A stretch of DNA of 64,000 nucleotides from Leptotrichia sp. oral taxon 218 (GTDB taxonomy: Bacteria; Fusobacteriota; Fusobacteriia; Fusobacteriales; Leptotrichiaceae), in assembly GCF_018128225.1 (NCBI RefSeq), contig NZ_CP072377.1, forward strand, positions 1,364,001 to 1,428,000, written 5' to 3'. The translations under genes were made by a program, and so were the position numbers. The notes beneath the pieces are model-generated. The model was not told the origin of the DNA, ran no database searches, and worked only from the letters and a program-made list of their open reading frames with translations. This document shows positions 57,461-64,000 of the stretch, in pieces; the stretch's first letter is position 1, and each line of letters starts with the position of its first letter.

Positions 57461-59596
57461 TTATTCTATCGCTTCGTATTCTTTCTCATATTTTTTAATA
57501 TCTTTTAAAGTTAATTTATTCATAATTTCAATTGCTTTTTCTAATGAATCTGAAAAATTAATTAGATTTACTTCCTCTCTAATATTAATATGTCCTGCAT
57601 AATTTCTTATATTTTTTAATTTATTTAAACAATCAATTAATTTTTTTAATTTATTATCTACATATTTATTTTTCAACTTTTCTATTTTTTTATAAAAAGT
57701 TTCGCTTTTTTCTTTTGAATCAATTTTAAAAATTTTATATTTGTAAATATCTATTAAGAAAAATGACGCCAATGCATAATTTTTAGAATTTTTCTGATTT
57801 TTTACAAATTTCATTAATTCTTCATATGTTTCATTTTTTATTAATTTTACTTCTATAATTTCATATATTTTTTTATTTATTAAATCTAATTCTTTATTAT
57901 TTACTTTTTCAAATTCTTTAGATATTTCTATAATCTTTCTATATTCATTATATGTATATGCTTCTGAAATTTTTCTCATAATTTTTAATAATTTTTCATC
58001 TATCATTTTAGTATTTTCTAAAAAATTTGTATACTTCGTATAATCTTTAAATTCTACTATTGATTTATACAAATTAATTATTTCTAAAATTGGTATTTTA
58101 TAAATACTTCCACACTCAGAGTTTAATATTCTTTCTCCATAATAAATCGAACGAAGTACAATATTATCATTTAACAATTCAAACAATCTCAACGAAGTCA
58201 ACAAATTAAACGGAATATTTCTAAATGAATGAGTAACATCCATATCTATTTCTATTATTTCTTGTTTTTTTATCTTTATTTCATTTCCTATCTTCTGATT
58301 TAATTCATTTATATTTCCAAAATTATCAACATGAGCATATTTTATTTTCTCATTTGGTAACATTATATCCTTATTTTTAAAATATTCTGTTAAAAGATCC
58401 CATCTACCTGTTTCAATACCAAAAATATAAATTTCATCATAATTTTCTATATAAGGTTCAAATGTATACTGTGTTTCAATAATTTCTTCTTGTCCTTCAC
58501 TATTTATATATTTATATAATATTTTTTCATATCCTCTTCCAAATTCGCCTGTTCCTAAGTTCCAAATTAATATTTTTCTTTTTGATAAATTTTTACAAGC
58601 ATTATTATTTTCTATATATTTCCCAAATTTATTTAAAGGATGAACAATCTTATTTCTTTGATCCTTTAAACTCTTATATTTTTTATTATCACTTTCATAT
58701 TTATTGACTATTTCTATTCCATAATTTTTCACTTTATTATGATATTTTTCATTTTTCAATGTTTTTAATTCTTTAATTCTTTCTTTTAAAATTTTTTCAT
58801 TCTCATTATTTACATTTATTTTTGCTAAATCTTTGTAAGTATCATTAATATTTTTAAAATTAAATTGTAATTTTATATACAATTCTTCTAATTTATTCAA
58901 TAAATTATTATTTTGAATGATTTCTCTTAATTTATTTACACTTCCATATTTTGTAAAAGAACTAGCAGCATCTACAAAATCCAATTTTTCTAGCACATTT
59001 GTTATATCAATTATTTGAAAATAATCTAAATTTATATCATTTTGAGAATATAATACTTTTAATTTTAATTTGCTATAATATATTTTTAAAATATTAATAA
59101 TTGAAATCAATGACAAAAATATTATTCTAAGTCCTCCTGTTATATCAACATAAACCTGATTTCTGCTTTGTTCATCTAAAATTTTTTTTATTTCTTCTAT
59201 TTGAAAAACTAAATCTGAAACAATATTTTCATTATCAAATTTATTTTTACTTTCTATAAAAAATATTTTACATTTATCTGAAAATCTTTCTTTAAAAACT
59301 TTTCTTATATATTCAACATCATTTTTTTGTTCATCTAAAAAAATAACATCTTCTTTTTCAGAATAAAAATATTTGTTTAATAAATTATACAAATAATTCC
59401 AACTACTTTGATCTGTTCCAAAAACTATTATTTTATTAGGTTTTAATTCTTCTAAATATACTTTTGTCAAATACTCATATTTTTCCAAATCATATTTTTT
59501 ACTTTCCCATCTGTATTCTTTTTTACTTTTTTTTGCTTTTTCTATATTTTTTTCAAGATTATTTGATAAAGACATTATTAAAATATTATTTTCCAT
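57461..59596 (-). CDS. Tandem CARF-HEPN protein (two of each in one chain)
   Basis: This 711-residue protein reads as two fused Csx1/Csm6-like units. The first CARF (about 1-215) has IIVFGTDQSSWNYLY and VDITGGLR (150-157), and its HEPN motif is RNKIVH (R314-H319). The second CARF (about 341-510) starts KILIWNLGTG and has DVTHSFRN (453-460), and its HEPN motif is RNYAGH (R664-H669). Csm6/Csx1 enzymes normally pair two chains to bind cyclic oligoadenylate and to build the RNase site; here one chain may do both. The first CARF has GGL for the usual HSF, so the ligand site is asymmetric. Confidence 0.8.
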   Translation of the reverse strand: MENNILIMSLSNNLEKNIEKAKKSKKEYRWESKKYDLEKYEYLTKVYLEELKPNKIIVFGTDQSSWNYLYNLLNKYFYSEKEDVIFLDEQKNDVEYIRKVFKERFSDKCKIFFIESKNKFDNENIVSDLVFQIEEIKKILDEQSRNQVYVDITGGLRIIFLSLISIINILKIYYSKLKLKVLYSQNDINLDYFQIIDITNVLEKLDFVDAASSFTKYGSVNKLREIIQNNNLLNKLEELYIKLQFNFKNINDTYKDLAKINVNNENEKILKERIKELKTLKNEKYHNKVKNYGIEIVNKYESDNKKYKSLKDQRNKIVHPLNKFGKYIENNNACKNLSKRKILIWNLGTGEFGRGYEKILYKYINSEGQEEIIETQYTFEPYIENYDEIYIFGIETGRWDLLTEYFKNKDIMLPNEKIKYAHVDNFGNINELNQKIGNEIKIKKQEIIEIDMDVTHSFRNIPFNLLTSLRLFELLNDNIVLRSIYYGERILNSECGSIYKIPILEIINLYKSIVEFKDYTKYTNFLENTKMIDEKLLKIMRKISEAYTYNEYRKIIEISKEFEKVNNKELDLINKKIYEIIEVKLIKNETYEELMKFVKNQKNSKNYALASFFLIDIYKYKIFKIDSKEKSETFYKKIEKLKNKYVDNKLKKLIDCLNKLKNIRNYAGHINIREEVNLINFSDSLEKAIEIMNKLTLKDIKKYEKEYEAIE

Positions 59597-59641
59597 TTTT
59601 TCCTTCTTTCTATAAATTTATCGAAAATTTATTTTTTATTA

Positions 59642-60025
59642 CTACTCATACTCAATAAACTTCACATGTTTAAAATAACTAATCTTCTTCACATTTTCCC
59701 CATCTTTTATTTCTTCAACATTTCTTTCAGTATAACTATACACAGGAACCAATTTCTTTTCTATCGACCATTTAACAATATTATATGTATATCCCCAATT
59801 TCCTTGAACCAACATCACATCATTTTCATTAAAATTTTCTTCAATATATTTTTTTATTTTTTCCAGATTCTCTTTATAATTTTCCTTAATTGACACATTT
59901 GACCACATTTCTTGTAACTCACTAGACAAACTTACTATTTTTTTTACCTTAAAATTTTCTACCAATTCTTTTTCTTGATTTTCCGTCAACTGATGTGAAA
60001 ATAGTAAAAGTGCTTTTCTCTCCAT
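59642..60025 (-). CDS. csx20: Csx20-like ring nuclease
   Basis: This 127-residue protein matches Csx20: LLLFSHQLTENQEKEL, IVSLSSELQEMWSNV, VMLVQGNWGYTYNIV, VPVYSYTER and the end FKHVKFIEY. Csx20 enzymes degrade cyclic tetra-adenylate and switch off type III immunity. ATG 60025 follows GGGAG. A related domain forms the C-terminus of the next protein upstream. Confidence 0.8.
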   Translation of the reverse strand: MERKALLLFSHQLTENQEKELVENFKVKKIVSLSSELQEMWSNVSIKENYKENLEKIKKYIEENFNENDVMLVQGNWGYTYNIVKWSIEKKLVPVYSYTERNVEEIKDGENVKKISYFKHVKFIEYE

Positions 60026-60132
60026 AATATCATCTCCCTCAATTTTTCTACATTTCAAACTAAAATTTCAAACTTCTTTATTTTACATAACTATTTAAAA
60101 TCACAAAAATTCCTATAACATAATTTTGAAAT

Positions 60133-62247
60133 TTAATATTCATAAAATTCCACTTTAAGTAAAAGATTATCTGTCACTTTTTCAACTCCATAAATTGCAA
60201 TAATTCCTTTTTCTTTCGCCCAATTTACCAATTCAAAAGTTATCCCAACTTCTCCTTCTATCAATAAAATATCACCTGAATCAATATTTCTGTCTATTAT
60301 ATCTTTAAATCTTTTTATATTTTTTTCTTTGTTGCTATCATTTTCAAGATTTTTCCATTCTTTTATAGTTTCACTACTCAATTTGCTTATTCTTTTTATC
60401 TTATATTTTTTTATTACTTCTTTTTTTTCTTGCTCTCCAAATATTTCTTTAAATACTAAAATTTTTCTGTCTTCTTTATTTACATTTATTTTAGGCACTT
60501 GTTGTGTTTGAGAACTTCTTTTATCATTTAAATTTACATTTTCAATAGCTTCTAAAAATGACTTTTTCGTTAATATATTTTGTAAATGTCTTATCTTCTT
60601 AATTATTTCTTTTCTTGTAATACTTCTACTATTATTTTTAACTTCTAAAAACAACTGCATTAATTCAGACAACTGCTCTTTTTCTAATTCTTTTTCAAAA
60701 TTCTCTTTTTTATTATCCAGCCAATTTTTTACAGTATTTTTATTTTCTCCTGACTTTTGTACTCCAAGTTCCTCAAACAAAAAATCATAAATTCCATTAG
60801 ATGCAACTCTACCAATTTCTGCAAACTGACCATTTTCAGCTAATTTTTCTAAAAAAGTATATGTCTGTTGCATTTTTAAATCTTGTGATTCATAAATCTC
60901 ACCTTTTTTATATTCAGTTTTAAATATTTCTCTTAATTTTTTTATATTTTCTGGAATTTTTGAAATAATTTCTTGCATTTCTGCTCTACTTTCCAATGTA
61001 TGCGAAATATTATTTCTAATAATCCTAGAACTTTCAAAAATTTCACTTAATTTTATTCTATTACTTATTTCTTCTTCCGACAAATCTTTATATTTTATTC
61101 TATTTTCTTCAGTTATTCTATTTATCCATTCTCTTAATACTTCTTTACCTTTATTGATATCTTCAACTTCTAAAATTTTTCCTGTAAAAGTATAAATAGC
61201 TTCAATAATATTTACATAACTCATTGAATATCTTTTTTGATTATAGTGCCATTCTGCTAAATCTAATAATATCTCAAATGTCTCCTGTTTCTCACCAAAA
61301 TTTTGTGCGAATCTTTCTAAAATATCTGGTAATAATAGTTTGGCAGGTCCATCTAATGTTTTTATTGTTTTTTCCATTTGATTAATTTTTCCGATATTTT
61401 CTTTTATATTCCCAATATAGTTCATATTCATTGAATTTGAAAATTCTTCTAATGTATTTTTCAACTTATTATCTTCAATCATATCTAAAAATTCATAAGT
61501 ATTCCCATATTGCTTAAAAGCGTTCGCTCCTTTTATCCATTTCATTAAATCATAAAATGATTTCAAATTAATTATTGGAGCTACTTTTAAAGGATTCCCA
61601 TTTAAATCTTTTTCTATTTCATCATCATCCATTTCTTCTAGCATTCCATATGTTATCATTTTTATTTTTATATTTTTATCAATAACTTCTGTAATATAGT
61701 TCATCACTAAAAATATCCACATTGCATTTGATCTGAAAGAATGGGTTATATCCAAATAAATTTCATCTTCTTTATTTAAAGAATTTACGATTTCTATAAT
61801 TTTATTAAAGTTTTCAAATATTTCATTTTTATTCATTCCATATTTTGTCACTATTATTTGTACTTTTTTCTCTGTATTCTCAAATATAGAATTAAATTTT
61901 TCACTGTTTATATTTAAAACATCTGTATTTTTATTCGCATTTTTAGTAACATTTCTCAATTCATCTCTATATTTTTCATATTCTTCACTTTCAGTCGAAA
62001 ATCCATTTTTCTTACAATAATGTGTATAAAGTTTATCCCACATCGACCCTGCTGTTCCAATATATATTGTTTTATCTATATCATAATGTTTTTCTAATAC
62101 CGATGTTACAAAATATTCATCTCTATAAATTTTATATTCTCCTGTTTCTTCAATTTTTATTTTATAATCCGCTTTTCTGTAATCTCTTTCTTCACTATTA
62201 CGATCTATCATCCCTTTTCCCAACCCTGCTATCAATATTTTAGCCAT
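60133..62247 (-). CDS. CARF-HEPN ribonuclease (Csx1/TM1812 type) fused to a Csx20-like domain
   Basis: This 704-residue protein starts with a TM1812-family CARF domain: KILIAGLGKG, IYIGTAGSMWDKLY (61-74) and LDITHSFRS (165-173). The helical HEPN domain follows, with RNNISH (R411-H416). After a linker, residues about 593-704 align with the stand-alone Csx20 at 59642-60025: ISKLSSETIKEW, ILLIEGEVGITFELVNWA and the end LKVEFYEY. The FSH at the start of free Csx20 is FKE here, so the fused domain may be altered in activity. It would combine RNase and signal removal in one chain. Confidence 0.85.
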   Translation of the reverse strand: MAKILIAGLGKGMIDRNSEERDYRKADYKIKIEETGEYKIYRDEYFVTSVLEKHYDIDKTIYIGTAGSMWDKLYTHYCKKNGFSTESEEYEKYRDELRNVTKNANKNTDVLNINSEKFNSIFENTEKKVQIIVTKYGMNKNEIFENFNKIIEIVNSLNKEDEIYLDITHSFRSNAMWIFLVMNYITEVIDKNIKIKMITYGMLEEMDDDEIEKDLNGNPLKVAPIINLKSFYDLMKWIKGANAFKQYGNTYEFLDMIEDNKLKNTLEEFSNSMNMNYIGNIKENIGKINQMEKTIKTLDGPAKLLLPDILERFAQNFGEKQETFEILLDLAEWHYNQKRYSMSYVNIIEAIYTFTGKILEVEDINKGKEVLREWINRITEENRIKYKDLSEEEISNRIKLSEIFESSRIIRNNISHTLESRAEMQEIISKIPENIKKLREIFKTEYKKGEIYESQDLKMQQTYTFLEKLAENGQFAEIGRVASNGIYDFLFEELGVQKSGENKNTVKNWLDNKKENFEKELEKEQLSELMQLFLEVKNNSRSITRKEIIKKIRHLQNILTKKSFLEAIENVNLNDKRSSQTQQVPKINVNKEDRKILVFKEIFGEQEKKEVIKKYKIKRISKLSSETIKEWKNLENDSNKEKNIKRFKDIIDRNIDSGDILLIEGEVGITFELVNWAKEKGIIAIYGVEKVTDNLLLKVEFYEY

Positions 62248-62591
62248 CTTTTTCTCCTTCTAATTATAATTTTTCTTTCTCTAAATTATTCTCAATAATA
62301 TTATTTTACCGCATTTATTTTAAAAATCAATACAACAACTAATTTAGTCCAAGTTATTCCACTTTAAATTCCGAATGATTCTTCCTTCAAAATAGAACTA
62401 CCATTTTCTCTAAAGATCTCCTCCTAAAATTACTAAACCTATTAGACACAACAACATATTTATCACCTTCCTTTCTTTAATTGGTATTTTTAAAATTTTA
62501 TTTTATATTTTAACAATCTAGCTTGTAGTAATCCCATTTTAGATTCAGAATAATTCCTCCTCTAAAATAGAATTACTACTTTTACTAAAAA
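62248..62591. other. Non-coding stretch with two related hairpins
   Basis: Two similar blocks lie at about 62345-62410 and 62523-62580. The second forms a 19-base stem on the minus strand (GTAGTAATTCTATTTTAGA with its complement, two G-U pairs); the first is a decayed version. A 15-codon frame lies between them. No T-run follows, so ordinary termination is doubtful. Confidence 0.5.
62410..62457 (-). CDS. Possible 15-residue hydrophobic peptide
   Basis: ATG 62457 follows AAGGAAGGTGATAA, nearly the same site as the 66-residue gene upstream. The frame is MLLCLIGLVILGGDL. The strong ribosome site is the only support. Confidence 0.3.
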   Translation of the reverse strand: MLLCLIGLVILGGDL

Positions 62592-62792
62592 TTACCAACA
62601 AAAACTATCAAAAAAATTAGACACTTCGTTACAAAAATCTTCTGCCATATTTCCCATTGTTGTAAACATTTCATCTGCTGTATTCACTGTTTCGTTCAAT
62701 AATTTTGCTGTTTCATTTACACCTTCTGCCACTGCAACTACGCCTGCTGTTACTAATAATACTGTGCCTACTGTTTCTTCAATTCCTGTCAT
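62592..62792 (-). CDS. Small amphipathic protein downstream of GTPase 2
   Basis: This 66-residue protein starts at ATG 62792 after AAGGAGG. It has a hydrophobic Val/Ala-rich first half (VGTVLLVTAGVVAVAEG) and an acidic helical second half ending FFDSFCW. It resembles the detached hydrophobic tail of the GTPases and may insert in membranes. No family recognised. Confidence 0.55.
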   Translation of the reverse strand: MTGIEETVGTVLLVTAGVVAVAEGVNETAKLLNETVNTADEMFTTMGNMAEDFCNEVSNFFDSFCW

Positions 62793-62876
62793 TTTTATCA
62801 CCTCCTTTTTTATTTTAGATTCATTATATATTAATTCAATAACTTATTTATGTAATTTTTTCACCAACTTTTTATT

Positions 62877-62893
62877 CCCACCCACCCAAACCC
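62877..62893 (-). other. G-quadruplex motif after GTPase gene 2
   Basis: GGGTTTGGGTGGGTGGG on the minus strand, 12 bases past the GTPase stop. It is identical to 51743-51759, and a few bases on each side are also alike. Confidence 0.75.
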
Positions 62894-62905
62894 TCTATTT
62901 ATCTT

Positions 62906-63910
62906 CTAAAATATTCCTTCAAAAAAATCAACAAATCCATTAATTATATTTACTCCTACTCCAAATATTGCTCCACCTACTGTACCTATTACTCTTCCAA
63001 CTGTACCTAATCCTACTATATCTCCTATTGCTTGACCTATTGTTCCACCTATTGCCATTCCTCTTGTTACTGATTCCATAAATGTTTCTAAAATTCCTGC
63101 TCTGTAATCTTGTAAATCATCATTGTCTTTCCACATAGCTTCTTCTTTATTAATATTTTGTGCATAAACTAATCTTTTTTCTTCTGGCGTATGTTGTAAT
63201 ATGTAGTATAATAGTTTTGATAAATTGTACGGTTTTTGTTGCATATATCCTTCTTCTTTGTCTCCAGCACTATAATAAATCGGTTCGACATCTATTCCTG
63301 TAGCTTCTTTAATTCTTCTTCTCACTGATGCAACTTTATCTTCCAAAAAATCTTGTAGTTTTCTCTCAGGTCGATTTTCTTGTGCATTCCAATATTTTCC
63401 CTTCATCGCTACATCTGCCTGATTAATCGCCACTAATATTCTATTTTTCTTATTTTCCCCCAAATTTGGTATAATCACACTATTTATTAATTCATACGAT
63501 GTCCCTAAATCTCTACTGCTACCATCCAATATTACCAAAACCAAATCAATTAACAAATTCCCATTTCTATCTTTTTCATAAAGCTTATCAATTATTATTT
63601 TACTATGTCTGTTATCAGCTTCTCTTCCATCACCTAATCCTGGAGTGTCCCATATTACTAAATTATCCAACTCATATTTATCAATTCCCATTGTTTCTGG
63701 GTTTACACTTGTTCCTACTTTTGCTACTTCTTCTCCAAACAACGCATTAATAGTACTACTTTTCCCCACTCCTGTTGCACCTGTAACCATTAAATTAATT
63801 TGTTGCTCCTTCATTCTCAATAAATTACCCAATAATTTTTGTCTCGTAGTTTCATCCATTTGTTCATTCATCACTCTTCTTTCAATTTCCTTAAATATAT
63901 TTCTTGCCAT
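62906..63910 (-). CDS. Dynamin/YeeP-like GTPase with glycine-rich tail (copy 2)
   Basis: This 334-residue paralogue of 51769-52881 has P-loop GATGVGKSS (44-52), DTPGLGDG and NQAD. Its tail (about 270-334) is Gly/Ile-rich and hydrophobic (GGTIGQAIGDIVGLG, GGAIFGVGVNII) but unlike that of copy 1. ATG 63910 follows GAGG by 8 bases. The two copies flank nrdGD and the CARF genes. The right edge (63911-64000) shows only A/T-rich leader sequence. Confidence 0.85.
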   Translation of the reverse strand: MARNIFKEIERRVMNEQMDETTRQKLLGNLLRMKEQQINLMVTGATGVGKSSTINALFGEEVAKVGTSVNPETMGIDKYELDNLVIWDTPGLGDGREADNRHSKIIIDKLYEKDRNGNLLIDLVLVILDGSSRDLGTSYELINSVIIPNLGENKKNRILVAINQADVAMKGKYWNAQENRPERKLQDFLEDKVASVRRRIKEATGIDVEPIYYSAGDKEEGYMQQKPYNLSKLLYYILQHTPEEKRLVYAQNINKEEAMWKDNDDLQDYRAGILETFMESVTRGMAIGGTIGQAIGDIVGLGTVGRVIGTVGGAIFGVGVNIINGFVDFFEGIF

Positions 63911-64000
63911 AATCAATACCTCTTTCTTTTATTTATTTTTATTATAACTCTCTAACCATAAACTATTTTTCAAAAATTTAGCCTATTTTTTGCTTGAATA

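Overview
The window is AT-rich DNA with short A/T-biased intergenic regions, AAGGAG-type ribosome binding sites and nearly all genes on the minus strand. Three things point to a fusobacterium of the Leptotrichia group: the start of a very large Leptotrichia-type autotransporter, OmpA-type lipoproteins (so an outer membrane), and the overall gene content. The genus call is inference; no marker gene fixes it.

Layout, left to right. 1-3639: 5' part of a giant autotransporter adhesin, running off the left edge. 3996-6837: copper efflux operon (copY-copA) with cop-box operators. 6848-10795: a small membrane protein, a truncated Xer-type recombinase, recN, nadK and RNase P RNA. 10898-35187: genes for all shared steps of branched-chain amino acid synthesis (ilvD, ilvA, ilvB, ilvH, leuA, leuC, leuD, leuB, ilvC), split up by accessory genes. 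The intruders are an esterase, a DUF4865 gene beside a duplicated leuA 3' end, a YhcG-type nuclease, Fic, DUF1963, a relBE pair, four DUF2262-like paralogues, MITE-like elements and frameshifted genes. A small RNA with a tRNA-like core lies between ilvC and an ABC ATPase. 35401-39625: a 51-residue membrane peptide upstream of ilvD, an OmpA lipoprotein, priA and two related small hypothetical genes. 39638-39828: a degraded transposase start.

39899-63910 is a defence island. A complete type III-A CRISPR effector operon (cas10/csm1, csm2-csm5, and two different Cas6 proteins) is read from one promoter. Upstream is a one-spacer array with its leader, then cas1-cas2-cas4, where Cas4 keeps its iron-sulphur cysteines but lacks the nuclease ExK residues. 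Beyond these lie the probable second-messenger genes: a 710-residue CARF-like protein, a 711-residue protein with two CARF and two HEPN motifs in one chain, a stand-alone Csx20-like ring nuclease, and a 704-residue CARF-HEPN protein with a Csx20-like domain fused to its C-terminus. The expected logic is that Cas10 makes cyclic oligoadenylate on sensing target RNA, CARF-HEPN proteins degrade RNA, and Csx20 removes the signal.

Within the island sit a cone-less anaerobic ribonucleotide reductase with its activase (nrdG-nrdD), an EcsC-family protein, and two paralogous GTPases with glycine-rich hydrophobic tails. Each GTPase gene is followed within about 15 bases of its stop codon by the same perfect G-quadruplex motif. 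The most promising undescribed items are the fused CARF-HEPN-Csx20 enzyme, the tandem CARF-HEPN protein, the 710-residue CARF-like protein and the paired GTPase/G-quadruplex modules.
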